A stretch of DNA of 37,450 nt from Lachnospiraceae bacterium (GTDB taxonomy: Bacteria; Bacillota; Clostridia; Lachnospirales; Lachnospiraceae): contig JAFSHK010000012.1 of NCBI GenBank assembly GCA_017440375.1, positions 1 to 37,450 of the forward strand, in the 5' to 3' direction. The stretch's first letter is position 1; each line of letters opens with the position of its first letter. Below are positions 15,061 through 24,186 of this stretch, in pieces. Made by a program: the position numbers and the translations under genes. The notes under the pieces are model-generated. The model did no database searches and was not told the origin of the DNA. It saw nothing but the letters and a program-made list of their open reading frames with translations.

Positions 15061-16749
15061 TTACTCAATTTCTGACTTTGAAGCTAAATCCTGTGCATCA
15101 AAAGCCTCACTGATTGGTGCACCTGCCGGTACCATTGGGAATACTTTATCATCTTCTTGAATAATACATTCAATCAATACAGGCGCTTTCAATTTCATTG
15201 CTTTCACAATTGCCGGAGCAACTTCTTCCTTCTTAGTTACACGAATTGCCGTACATCCAAGTCCTTCCGCAACTTTACAGAAATCAACCTTGTCATTTAA
15301 TACAGTTTGTGAATAACGTTCTCCATAGAACAAGGTCTGCCACTGTCTTACCATTCCAAGAACATGGTTGTTAATAACCACTTGAATAATTGGTATATTG
15401 TAACGGCTTGCTGTTGCCAGTTCATTCATATTCATACGGAAACATCCATCACCTGCAATATTGATACATACTTTGTCCGGATTACCCATCTGTGCACCGA
15501 TACATGCTCCAAGTCCGTAGCCCATCGTTCCAAGACCACCGGAAGAAAGGAAGGTACGAGGACTTGAATATTTGTAATACTGTGCTGCCCACATCTGATG
15601 CTGTCCTACATCTGTTGTAATAATTGCCTGACCTTTTGTTACACGATCAATTTCTTCCATTACATAAGGACAGGACAAAACAGAACTATCATAATTTAAC
15701 GGATATTTAGCTTTAAGCTGTGCAATATGCTCCATCCATTCGTCATTCTTCTGTCCTTCTAATTTTGCGTTTAATTTACCAAGAACTTCTTTCAAATCCC
15801 CAACAATGGATACGTCAGTGCGAATGTTTTTATTGATTTCCGCTGCATCAATATCAATATGTAACACTTTTGCATTCTCCGCAAATTTCTTTGGATTACC
15901 AACAACACGGTCAGAAAATCTTGCACCAAGAGCAATCAGAAGATCACACTCACTTACTCCGAAATTAGATGTTTTCGTTCCATGCATACCAATCATACCG
16001 GTGTAACGTTCATCGTGTCCGTCAAAAACACCTTTTCCCATTAAAGTATCACACACCGGTGCATCTACTTTATCTGCAAATGCTCTTACTTCCTCAGCAG
16101 CTCCTGAAATAACAGCACCACCACCTACATAAATAAACGGTTTCTTTGCTGCTTTAATCAGTTCAATTGCCGTCTCTATTTCTGCATCTGTATATTTTAC
16201 TGCAATTGCTTCCTCCTCTACTGCCAACGATGTATACTCACAAGTATTCGCCGTTACATCTTTGGTAATGTCCACCAAGACCGGTCCCGGTCTTCCGCTT
16301 CTTGCAATCGAAAATGCTTTGCGCAATGTATCTGCGAGAATATTAACATCCTTTACAATGTAACCATGTTTTGTAATCGGCATTGTTACACCTGCAATAT
16401 CTACCTCCTGGAAAGAATCTTTTCCAAGCGAAGGTAAATTTACATTACAAGTAATGGCTACCATCGGTACGGAATCCATATAGGCAGTTGCAATACCTGT
16501 TACCAGATTAGTTGCACCCGGTCCACTGGTTGCCAGACACACACCTACTTTACCGGTAGCTCTGGCATAACCGTCTGCCGCATGAGCAGCTCCTTGCTCA
16601 TGAGAAGTCAAAATATGATTTATTTCATTACTATGTTTATATAAAGCATCATATACATTCAAAATAGTTCCGCCGGGATAACCGAAAACAGTATCAACCC
16701 CCTGCTCTTTCAAACACTCTACAACGATTTCTGCACCTGTCAGTAACAT
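15061..16749 (-). CDS. ilvB: acetolactate synthase, large (catalytic) subunit
   Basis: TPP- and FAD-dependent enzyme joining two pyruvates, or pyruvate and 2-oxobutyrate, in valine/leucine/isoleucine synthesis. 562 residues. Key sites: GYPGGTILN, catalytic Glu51 in HEQGAAHAADGYARATG, and the TPP-binding segment starting GDGCFRMNMNE. VPAGAPISEAF at the C-terminus is typical of biosynthetic IlvB rather than the catabolic AlsS. AAGGAGG precedes the ATG. It lies 57 bases after ilvD. The regulatory small subunit gene (ilvN) is not adjacent and not in the window. Confidence 0.95.
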   Translation of the reverse strand: MLLTGAEIVVECLKEQGVDTVFGYPGGTILNVYDALYKHSNEINHILTSHEQGAAHAADGYARATGKVGVCLATSGPGATNLVTGIATAYMDSVPMVAITCNVNLPSLGKDSFQEVDIAGVTMPITKHGYIVKDVNILADTLRKAFSIARSGRPGPVLVDITKDVTANTCEYTSLAVEEEAIAVKYTDAEIETAIELIKAAKKPFIYVGGGAVISGAAEEVRAFADKVDAPVCDTLMGKGVFDGHDERYTGMIGMHGTKTSNFGVSECDLLIALGARFSDRVVGNPKKFAENAKVLHIDIDAAEINKNIRTDVSIVGDLKEVLGKLNAKLEGQKNDEWMEHIAQLKAKYPLNYDSSVLSCPYVMEEIDRVTKGQAIITTDVGQHQMWAAQYYKYSSPRTFLSSGGLGTMGYGLGACIGAQMGNPDKVCINIAGDGCFRMNMNELATASRYNIPIIQVVINNHVLGMVRQWQTLFYGERYSQTVLNDKVDFCKVAEGLGCTAIRVTKKEEVAPAIVKAMKLKAPVLIECIIQEDDKVFPMVPAGAPISEAFDAQDLASKSEIE

Positions 16750-16806
16750 CTCTTTTCCTCCTTAATCTTCTCCCTTGCATCGTTTTTTTGCAATGCCTTA
16801 GATTAT

Positions 16807-18483
16807 TTACTTATTTGCATTCGGAACTTCCAAAATTGCACCACGATTACCACTTGTTACGAGTTCACGATATCTTGACAGATAACCGGATGTAATCTTT
16901 GGTTCCCTCGGCTGCCATTTTGCTTTTCTGGCTGCCATTTCTTCATCGGATACTTTCACATCCAATTTCATTTCAGGAATATTGATGCTGACAATATCGC
17001 CTTCTTCAATCAATGCAATTGGTCCGCCCACTGCTGCTTCCGGAGAAACGTGTCCGATAGAAGCACCACGGGATGCACCTGAGAAACGTCCGTCTGTAAT
17101 AAGTGCTACACTGGAGCCAAGGCCCATACCTGCAATTGCGGAAGTAGGATTTAACATTTCACGCATACCCGGTCCTCCTTTTGGACCTTCATAACGGATT
17201 ACAACCACATCTCCTGCCACAATTTTACCGCCTTTGATTGCATCAATCGCGTCTTCTTCGCAATCAAATACACGCGCAGGTCCTTCATGTACCATCATTT
17301 CTTCCACAACTGCAGAACGTTTAACAACACTGCCATCCGGTGCAAGATTACCTTTCAGAACGGCCAAACCGCCTGTCTTAGAATACGGATTATCCACCGT
17401 ACGAATAACTTCTGTATTGGTGTTCACTGCATTCGCAATATTTTCACCAACTGTTTTGCCGGTTACTGTCATACAATCTGTGTTTAACAATCCGATGTCT
17501 GCCAGTTCTTTCATAACCGCATAGACACCACCTGCTTCGTTTAAATCTTCCATGTATGTAGGACCTGCCGGCGCTAAGTGACAAAGATTCGGGGTTTTCT
17601 CACTGATTTCATTTGCAAAAGCAATATCAAAATCAAATCCAACTTCATGCGCAATTGCCGGCAAGTGAAGCATGGAGTTTGTGGAACATCCAAGTGCCAT
17701 ATCAATTGTTAAAGCATTTAAAATTGCTTCTTTTGTCATGATATCTCTTGGTCTGATATTCTTATGATACATATCCATAACTGCCATACCCGCGTGTTTT
17801 GCAAGCTTGATTCTTTCGGAATATACTGCCGGAATTGTTCCGTTTCCACGAAGTCCCATACCAAGTGCTTCTGTCAAGCAGTTCATAGAATTTGCCGTAT
17901 ACATACCGGAACAGGAACCGCAGGTAGGACAAACCTTTTCTTCAAATTCTCTTACTTCTTCTTCGGTCATCGTTCCCGCCGCATGAGAACCAACCGCTTC
18001 AAACATGGAAGAAAGACTTCTCTTCTGTCCTTTTACATGACCGGCTAACATCGGGCCACCAGAAACAAACACCGTCGGTACATTGATTCTTGCTGCCGCC
18101 ATCAAAAGTCCCGGTACATTTTTGTCGCAGTTAGGCACCATAACAAGTGCATCAAACTGATGCGCAAGTGCCATACATTCTGTAGAATCAGCAATCAAGT
18201 CTCTTGTTACAAGAGAATATTTCATGCCGATATGTCCCATAGCAATACCATCACAAACCGCAATCGCCGGAAATACAACCGGAACTCCACCTGCTTCTGC
18301 TACTCCCAATTTAACTGCATTAACAATTTTATCCAAATTCATATGTCCGGGTACGATTTCATTATAAGAGCTTACAATACCGACCATAGGTTTTTTCATT
18401 TCTTCTTCTGTAAAACCAAGTGCATTAAATAAACTTCTGTGCGGTGCCTGCTGCATACCGCTTTTTACATTATCACTTCTCAT
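16807..18483 (-). CDS. ilvD: dihydroxy-acid dehydratase
   Basis: Fe-S dehydratase producing the 2-oxoacid precursors of valine and isoleucine. The start at 18483 (MRSDNVKSG) is chosen for the GGAGG just upstream; an in-frame ATG at 18531 would add a Lys-rich stretch that reads as the spacer and ribosome site. This gives 558 residues, normal for the family. Cluster-related cysteines are in PNCDKNVPG and [19 protein letters not shown], and GRFSGASRG lies near the C-terminus. It sits between the GT-C membrane protein (51 bases upstream) and ilvB (downstream). Confidence 0.96.
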   Translation of the reverse strand: MRSDNVKSGMQQAPHRSLFNALGFTEEEMKKPMVGIVSSYNEIVPGHMNLDKIVNAVKLGVAEAGGVPVVFPAIAVCDGIAMGHIGMKYSLVTRDLIADSTECMALAHQFDALVMVPNCDKNVPGLLMAAARINVPTVFVSGGPMLAGHVKGQKRSLSSMFEAVGSHAAGTMTEEEVREFEEKVCPTCGSCSGMYTANSMNCLTEALGMGLRGNGTIPAVYSERIKLAKHAGMAVMDMYHKNIRPRDIMTKEAILNALTIDMALGCSTNSMLHLPAIAHEVGFDFDIAFANEISEKTPNLCHLAPAGPTYMEDLNEAGGVYAVMKELADIGLLNTDCMTVTGKTVGENIANAVNTNTEVIRTVDNPYSKTGGLAVLKGNLAPDGSVVKRSAVVEEMMVHEGPARVFDCEEDAIDAIKGGKIVAGDVVVIRYEGPKGGPGMREMLNPTSAIAGMGLGSSVALITDGRFSGASRGASIGHVSPEAAVGGPIALIEEGDIVSINIPEMKLDVKVSDEEMAARKAKWQPREPKITSGYLSRYRELVTSGNRGAILEVPNANK

Positions 18484-18534
18484 TGTTGTTCCTCCATTTG
18501 CTTTTTTATATTTATGTTTATAATATTTCATTTT

Positions 18535-20094
18535 TTATTTTTTCTGATATAAAATAAATCTGTCGTTTTCATAACAGTTATCCATTGTTTTTTCTATATT
18601 ATTCCATGCAATTGCTTCCGGTGTTATATAAAATTTCCAAAAATCAGCCGCATTTGCCTGTTGAAAAGCTTCCTCTGACAATAGTAATTTGTCAAATACC
18701 GCATAATCAGCATCTTCCGGTGCATACTGTACTTCTTCTATATCATACAAATATTTCATCAGATATTCCTGATCGCAATCCGTTACGCATACTTTTGTCC
18801 CTTCTTCTATATTCATATGGGAAAGAACATCTTCTATTGCAGCCTCTCTATCACTATATTGCGTTCTACTACCTGGCAATATCAATATTGTAATACAGAA
18901 TGCTCCTGCAAAAAGAGTTGTTGCATACGCAAGACCGGGCTTTTTACAAACCACAGCGATTCGTGTCAAAAGCCATGTAAACATCATTGCAACCGGCACT
19001 CCAAAATAGGAAAATACCCGATAATACGGAAGGGATGCCTGTATGATAAGCATAAGAGGTGTTAATACAAAAGACAATAGAATAAACCACTCCATTATTC
19101 CATGTTCTCGTACCTCTGCTTTACGAATCATCTTCCAAATAATCGCTAATAATCCTATTATACTCGCTATTATCAAGAATACAGACAGTCCACTATAATA
19201 ATAATCCATTAACGCTTTTATCCACTCACCAAAACGGGGCAGATATCCTTCTCTCCCCACACTTTGTATGTAAGGCATTCCAAGCATATAGTCAATGCCT
19301 GCCTGTAATGCCTTAAAAGGTGCATTCAGGATAATTGAAATATGTCCCTGTCCGTAGCAACCGCTATCTGGTGTCTTAGATAACAAATTAGAGCCTATTG
19401 CCAACCATACAACTGCATACATAGCCACTGTACCAAGTGCGCTGATAATGGATGTCACAAAAAGCATTACAAACTCTCTGTTTCTTTTCTGCAACAAAAG
19501 TACAATCCCGCCAATCACACATATCGGTATGACAAAATATACACTACTTGCTATGGTATATAGAGACCAGATAAGTGAACATCCAAATATAATATAATGT
19601 CTTTTTTCTTTTTTCTCTTCTACAATAATCTGTATCAGTTCGTAAAAGGCAACCAAGTAGAGACAGGTCGTCAACGCATAACCACGTCCCTGCACAGCCA
19701 GTTGATTTACCAGACCCATTGCGCAAAACAAAAATGCAGGAACCATTGCAAATCCTTTCGGAAAACATTTCCTTCCAATTGCAAATAACAAACCTATACT
19801 AACCAGACTACTAATCCATGACACACCTCGTAATCCAATCGCTGAATTACCAAAATAATCCAGAACCCCGGACAAAACCGAATATCCCATATGATTATTC
19901 GGCAGCGGCCAATGAATGGCTGCATAAATCGGTCCTCTGCTCACAAAATAATAATATGTATAAAGTTCATCGTACCATGGAGTTAATACAAAGAGGCGCC
20001 AACCGTAATAGACTGCCATTCCCAGAAGAAAAAGAAGAAAAATTCCAAACTCTATATCTTTTGTTTTCCACTTCTCTTGTAAAAACTTCTTCAT
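18535..20094 (-). CDS. GT-C fold integral membrane glycosyltransferase-like protein
   Basis: A 519-residue polytopic membrane protein with roughly ten or more hydrophobic segments between residues 15 and 430, then a soluble C-terminal domain of about 100 residues. The first extracytoplasmic loop has TPWYDELYTYYYF with an acidic pair at Asp42-Glu43, the position of the catalytic Asp in GT39/ArnT-like glycosyltransferases that use lipid-linked sugars. QGRGYAL and PYYRVFSYFG resemble conserved loop motifs of that group. The sugar and acceptor are unknown. It lies 36 bases after leuB and 51 bases before ilvD on the same strand, so it appears to be inside a branched-chain amino-acid operon, which is odd for a cell-envelope enzyme. 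Confidence 0.8.
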   Translation of the reverse strand: MKKFLQEKWKTKDIEFGIFLLFLLGMAVYYGWRLFVLTPWYDELYTYYYFVSRGPIYAAIHWPLPNNHMGYSVLSGVLDYFGNSAIGLRGVSWISSLVSIGLLFAIGRKCFPKGFAMVPAFLFCAMGLVNQLAVQGRGYALTTCLYLVAFYELIQIIVEEKKEKRHYIIFGCSLIWSLYTIASSVYFVIPICVIGGIVLLLQKRNREFVMLFVTSIISALGTVAMYAVVWLAIGSNLLSKTPDSGCYGQGHISIILNAPFKALQAGIDYMLGMPYIQSVGREGYLPRFGEWIKALMDYYYSGLSVFLIIASIIGLLAIIWKMIRKAEVREHGIMEWFILLSFVLTPLMLIIQASLPYYRVFSYFGVPVAMMFTWLLTRIAVVCKKPGLAYATTLFAGAFCITILILPGSRTQYSDREAAIEDVLSHMNIEEGTKVCVTDCDQEYLMKYLYDIEEVQYAPEDADYAVFDKLLLSEEAFQQANAADFWKFYITPEAIAWNNIEKTMDNCYENDRFILYQKK

Positions 20095-20130
20095 TTGCTT
20101 CTACCTTTATTTGCTTATATCTTGTCGCTT

Positions 20131-21213
20131 TTATATTCTCTGTGCAAGTAAGTCTCCCATTTGTTTACAACCAACCTGTGTACATCCTTCGGACATAATA
20201 TCACCGGTACGGAAGCCTTCCTTTAGCACTTGTTTAACTGCATGATCAATAGCATCTGCTTCTTTATCCAAATCGAAGCTATAACGAAGCATCATAGATG
20301 CGGAAAGTATTGTTGCAATCGGATTGGCAATATCTTTACCCGCAATATCCGGTGCAGAGCCATGGCTTGGCTCATAAAGACCAAATTTTGTATCATTCAG
20401 AGAGGCTGATGCCAACATACCAATAGAACCAGTTACCATACTTGCTTCGTCTGATAAAATATCACCAAACATATTCTCTGTTAAAATGACATCAAACTGT
20501 GCCGGATCTTTCACTAACTGCATTGCACAGTTATCGACTAACATATGCTCCAAAGTAACTTCCGGATAATCCTTTGCTACTTCTTCTACTACCTTTCGCC
20601 ATAAACGGGAAGAATCCAGTACATTCGCTTTATCAACACTGGTTACTTTTTTGTTTCTCTTCATAGCAATGTCAAAACCTTTGATAGCAATTCGACGAAT
20701 TTCATTTTCATCATAGGTTAAGGTATCAGTTGCTTTTAATATACCATTTTCTTCTACTGTTTTGCGCTCACCAAAATATAATCCACCGGTAAGTTCCCTC
20801 ATAATCATCATATCGAAACCGGCAGAAGAAATCTCTTTTTTCAAAGGACATGCATCTGCTAATTCCTCATATAACAAAGCAGGTCTTAAATTTGCAAATA
20901 AATTCAACGCTTTTCGTAGGGCAAGAAGTCCTGCTTCCGGTCTTAAATTCGGTGCAAGCTTATACCAGGGAGAAGTAGTTGTATCTCCACCGATAGATCC
21001 CATAAGTACTGCATCTGCACTTTGGGCTGTTGCAATCGCTTCCTCTGTTAACGGCACACCATGCACATCAATAGATGCACCACCCATTAAAATATCTGTA
21101 TAGTTCATGGTATGTCCGTATTTTGCTGCTACGGCATCCAAAACTTTCTTTGCTTCTGTTACAATTTCAGGTCCGATTCCATCTCCCGGAATACATGTAA
21201 TATTTAATTCCAT
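20131..21213 (-). CDS. leuB: 3-isopropylmalate dehydrogenase
   Basis: NAD-dependent oxidative decarboxylase of leucine synthesis, 360 residues. It begins [14 protein letters not shown], the family nucleotide-binding start. [14 protein letters not shown] supplies substrate-binding Arg residues, [12 protein letters not shown] the metal-binding Asp residues, and [19 protein letters not shown] is the NAD-specific dehydrogenase motif. A purine-rich AAGGAAGAG precedes the ATG. leuA, leuC and leuD are not in the window. It heads the group leuB, GT-C protein, ilvD, ilvB, and lies just downstream of the terminator at 21249-21272, so its promoter is not obvious. Confidence 0.96.
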   Translation of the reverse strand: MELNITCIPGDGIGPEIVTEAKKVLDAVAAKYGHTMNYTDILMGGASIDVHGVPLTEEAIATAQSADAVLMGSIGGDTTTSPWYKLAPNLRPEAGLLALRKALNLFANLRPALLYEELADACPLKKEISSAGFDMMIMRELTGGLYFGERKTVEENGILKATDTLTYDENEIRRIAIKGFDIAMKRNKKVTSVDKANVLDSSRLWRKVVEEVAKDYPEVTLEHMLVDNCAMQLVKDPAQFDVILTENMFGDILSDEASMVTGSIGMLASASLNDTKFGLYEPSHGSAPDIAGKDIANPIATILSASMMLRYSFDLDKEADAIDHAVKQVLKEGFRTGDIMSEGCTQVGCKQMGDLLAQRI

Positions 21214-21248
21214 TTCTCTTCCTTACCTTTCTATTATCATGAATAAAA

Positions 21249-21272
21249 AGCGCAAGCCCTGCAGCTTGCGCT
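21249..21272 (-). terminator. Rho-independent terminator after yajC
   Basis: Stem AGCGCAAGC (21249-21257) with GCTTGCGCT (21264-21272), 6-base loop, followed on the minus strand by TTTTTATTC. It ends the tgt-yajC transcript only 35 bases before the leuB start, and could also act as a leader attenuator for leuB if an upstream promoter feeds it. Confidence 0.8.
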
Positions 21273-21311
21273 CCCAGAATCGTTTTACAATTCTACTTAG
21301 GTTAACTTAAA

Positions 21312-21626
21312 TTATTCTGCATCAGCTTTCTCAATCTGAGCGATAGCAGATTTCTGCATCGGAATACGACAGTTCTTATTATTACCAAATTCAATGATTA
21401 CTGTATCGTCTGTAATATCAATGATAATTCCGTAAAAGCCACTGTTTGTTAAAACAGAATCGCCTACTGCAAGCTCAGAAAGCATTGCTGCCATTCTCTT
21501 CTGCTCTTTCTTCTGAGGACGAATCATCACGAAATACATAAATGCAACAATGAGTACAATATATACAATCATGATAATACCGCCACCAGTTGATGCTGCT
21601 GCATCTGCTGTTAATAAAATTCCCAT
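21312..21626 (-). CDS. yajC: Sec translocon accessory subunit YajC
   Basis: A 104-residue single-pass membrane protein associated with the SecDF part of the protein export machinery. The start at 21626 (MGILLTADAA) is chosen for its GGAGGAG ribosome site; the in-frame ATG further upstream lies before that site. The transmembrane helix (about 15-36, IIMIVYIVLIVAFMYFVMI) is followed by RPQKKEQKRM, the YajC hallmark. The rest is a small beta domain with a typical VGDSVLTNSGFYGIIIDI segment. It lies after tgt, the classic tgt-yajC arrangement, and before a strong terminator. Confidence 0.95.
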   Translation of the reverse strand: MGILLTADAAASTGGGIIMIVYIVLIVAFMYFVMIRPQKKEQKRMAAMLSELAVGDSVLTNSGFYGIIIDITDDTVIIEFGNNKNCRIPMQKSAIAQIEKADAE

Positions 21627-21713
21627 AGTTAATTCTCCTCCATTATTTTTCATAATAACCTAAAGCATATCATACACAAATTAGGACAAGAAAACAAGTA
21701 TTTTAGATTCTTT

Positions 21714-22850
21714 TTATGATTCTCCTGCCTGCATACCATCTAATTTTGCTTTCTTATATGCTACAAAGTTTCCTGTGTCAAGCGCCTCTCTGATTTCTGT
21801 CATCATCGTATTATAGAAATACAAATTATGCAGTACACAGAAACGCATACCTAGCATTTCTTTCGCTTTTAACAAATGTCTGATGTATGCTCTGGAATAA
21901 CCTCTGCGACATACCGGACATCCACAGCCTTCTTCAATCGGTCGGCCATCTAATTCATATTTCGCATTAAACAAATTAATTTTACCATGATTGGTGTACA
22001 GATGACCATGTCTTCCGTTTCTGGTCGGATAAACACAGTCAAAGAAATCTATCCCTCGCTCTACTGCTTCTAAAATATTCGCCGGTGTTCCAACTCCCAT
22101 TAAATACGTTGGTTTATCTTTAGGCAGATAAGGAATCGTTTCTTCAATAATGTGATACATCTGCTCGTGGGTTTCACCAACTGCAAGTCCACCAAGCGCA
22201 TAACCATCCAAATCCATTTCCGAAATCCGCTTAGCATGTTCCATACGAATATCCTCAAAAATTGCACCCTGATTGATACCAAACAACATCTGATTCGGAT
22301 TAATGGTATCTTCCAACGAATTCAAACGTTTCATTTCTTTCTTGCAACGCTCCAACCAACGTGTTGTGCGTTCCACAGAATTCTGCACATAATTCCTATC
22401 TGCAACACTGGAAGGGCATTCATCAAATGCCATCGCAATCGTAGATCCCAAATTAGACTGTATCTGCATACTCTCTTCCGGTCCCATGAAAATTTTGCGT
22501 CCATCCACATGCGAATTAAAATATACACCCTCTTCTTTGATTTTACGAAGTCCTGCCAACGAAAAAACCTGAAAACCACCGGAATCGGTTAGAATCGGTT
22601 TATCCCATGACATAAACTTATGCAGACCCCCAAACTCTTTAATCAACTTGTCCCCCGGTCTGACATGTAAATGATAAGTATTGGATAATTCAATCTGTGT
22701 TCCTATCTGTTCCAAATCCTCTGTTGAAACAGCACCTTTAATGGCAGCCACCGTTCCCACATTCATAAAAACCGGTGTCTGAACCACACCATGAACAGTC
22801 CGAAGTTCTCCCCTTTTTGCTCTTCCTTCCTGTTTCAAAACCTTATACAT
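21714..22850 (-). CDS. tgt: queuine tRNA-ribosyltransferase (tRNA-guanine transglycosylase)
   Basis: Exchanges guanine 34 for the queuosine precursor preQ1 in tRNAs with GUN anticodons. 378 residues in a TIM barrel. Catalytic motifs are DSGGFQVFSLAGL and the nucleophile Asp in DCVYPTRNGRHG; the zinc site is CGCPVCRRGYSR followed by a His in CVLHNLYFYN. LMGVGTPANILEAVERGIDFFD is conserved. It lies 87 bases upstream of the yajC start and 58 bases after the vanY-like gene. queA is not in the window. Confidence 0.96.
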   Translation of the reverse strand: MYKVLKQEGRAKRGELRTVHGVVQTPVFMNVGTVAAIKGAVSTEDLEQIGTQIELSNTYHLHVRPGDKLIKEFGGLHKFMSWDKPILTDSGGFQVFSLAGLRKIKEEGVYFNSHVDGRKIFMGPEESMQIQSNLGSTIAMAFDECPSSVADRNYVQNSVERTTRWLERCKKEMKRLNSLEDTINPNQMLFGINQGAIFEDIRMEHAKRISEMDLDGYALGGLAVGETHEQMYHIIEETIPYLPKDKPTYLMGVGTPANILEAVERGIDFFDCVYPTRNGRHGHLYTNHGKINLFNAKYELDGRPIEEGCGCPVCRRGYSRAYIRHLLKAKEMLGMRFCVLHNLYFYNTMMTEIREALDTGNFVAYKKAKLDGMQAGES

Positions 22851-22887
22851 GAGTTATCTCTCCATTTATTGTCACTAATCAGCTTCT

Positions 22888-22905
22888 ATGTAATACATCT
22901 TACAT
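22888..22905. repeat. short palindrome between vanY-like gene and tgt
   Basis: ATGTAA (22888-22893) and TTACAT (22900-22905) form 6-bp arms around 6 bases. It could be an operator for a tgt promoter, but in AT-rich DNA it may be chance. Confidence 0.3.
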
Positions 22906-22908
22906 ATT

Positions 22909-23967
22909 TTATAAATATTTATCCCAGAATTCTTCCAGACAAATATTTTCCTGTGTCATAATCGTAGCTGCCTCTTTTCCTACATAACGGAAATGCCACG
23001 GCTCATATTCAATACTGGTAATATATTCTTTTCCTGCCGGATAACGAAGAATAAAACCATATTCACAACTATGTTCTGCTAACCACTTGCCCGCTTCTGT
23101 ATCGCCAAACCCCTCATCCAAAGAGGTATATGTATCTGAGAAAATATCCAGTGCAAGGCCTAACTGATGTTCACTCGCTCCCGGTATTGTTACGGTTTGT
23201 GATGCTGTTTTATATGCATCCATATAGGAATATCCTTGTCCCATATACAAAGTTATTTTACGGTCAAATAAAATTTCCTGTCGATTCAAATCACGATACG
23301 GAGAGCAGATTGCAAGATTTACACCATCATTTTTGGCAGCCTGTAACATTGCAAACAAATCAGAAATAATTCTTTCATCGCACTGCATACTGCCTTTGAT
23401 TGTTCCGAGTGTAAAAGTGTAATCCTCCGGTATTGGATGCTGTTTGTTTACCAGTAAAAGTCTCCAGTCATTTTTATCAAATACCGGTGCTTCTCCGGTT
23501 TCCTCTACCCTTTCACTTTCCACTGCATATGCTGCACTTTCTTCGTCTCCGAGAATATCATCCAATGTATAAGAATCTACATTAGCCAGATCTTCTTCCG
23601 TTTCATATTCTTTCAAAATCTCTTCTTCATCAAATTCTAAAAGCACTTCATCATCCGGTATAACCTCCTTCTCAACAGCAAGTGCTACATCGGAATCTTC
23701 TACAACGGCATTATACGTTTCCTGCGTACTGATAAATCCTGTCTGTTTTGAAAATACGGCAAAAGAAAAACTACAACTGGACATAAAGAATAACATGGCA
23801 AATGCTATTCCCGCATAACGCTTGCCATTTGTTGCAAAATGTCTGCATATATAATATCCTCCAAGCATAATCGCCATCATAAAAAGACTCGGATACTTGA
23901 GCAATTTATGCTTTTTCGCAATGCCCATACATTTAAACATTACTTTTTCACGAAATGTTTTCTTCAT
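22909..23967 (-). CDS. D-alanyl-D-alanine carboxypeptidase, VanY/M15B family
   Basis: A 352-residue membrane-anchored zinc peptidase that trims the terminal D-Ala from peptidoglycan stem peptides. Two hydrophobic segments (about 24-42 and 51-70) are followed by an acidic linker (about 85-160, many Glu/Asp) and the M15B domain. Predicted zinc ligands are His267 and Asp274 in SEHQLGLALDIF and His325 in YEPWHFRYVG; SPYRDLNRQ is the conserved substrate-side motif. GGAG precedes the ATG. It is divergent from aroC. The related van resistance genes are absent, so this is probably a housekeeping wall enzyme rather than a resistance gene. Confidence 0.9.
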   Translation of the reverse strand: MKKTFREKVMFKCMGIAKKHKLLKYPSLFMMAIMLGGYYICRHFATNGKRYAGIAFAMLFFMSSCSFSFAVFSKQTGFISTQETYNAVVEDSDVALAVEKEVIPDDEVLLEFDEEEILKEYETEEDLANVDSYTLDDILGDEESAAYAVESERVEETGEAPVFDKNDWRLLLVNKQHPIPEDYTFTLGTIKGSMQCDERIISDLFAMLQAAKNDGVNLAICSPYRDLNRQEILFDRKITLYMGQGYSYMDAYKTASQTVTIPGASEHQLGLALDIFSDTYTSLDEGFGDTEAGKWLAEHSCEYGFILRYPAGKEYITSIEYEPWHFRYVGKEAATIMTQENICLEEFWDKYL

Positions 23968-24048
23968 TTTTATCTCCGTTATTTCCTATTCCCAAAACAC
24001 AGTCATCATTCTTTTGTCGATTTTCTAAACACAAAAAACCTAATTTAT

Positions 24049-24076
24049 ATGATAGCATATAATTTGAATTTGTACA
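24049..24076 (-). promoter_or_regulatory. promoter for vanY-like gene
   Basis: Minus-strand TGTACA (24076-24071) and TATCAT (24054-24049), 16-base spacer, with an extended -10 (TGCTATCAT). The -35 is weak. Confidence 0.4.
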
Positions 24077-24124
24077 TACTTTTTGTTATGTAAATCACAA
24101 AAAAACACGTAAAATACACTTTTC

Positions 24125-24153
24125 TTTCCATATTCGTAAAATTATGGTATACT
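24125..24153 (+). promoter_or_regulatory. promoter for aroC
   Basis: Plus-strand TTTCCA (24125-24130) and TATACT (24148-24153), 17-base spacer, 34 bases before the aroC ATG, with GAAAGGAAT as ribosome site. Confidence 0.55.
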
Positions 24154-24186
24154 TTTACCCGAAATACATTTGAAAGGAATAAAAAT

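Noticed and set aside
15048..15066. Hairpin GAGCAATA/TATTACTC at the end of ilvB
   Set aside because: The loop is three bases, the stem contains a mismatch/wobble, it overlaps the stop codon, and no T run follows on the minus strand; not convincing as a terminator.
22909..23967. vanY as part of a vancomycin resistance cluster
   Set aside because: No vanR/S/H/A/X-type neighbours; the gene is surrounded by housekeeping genes.
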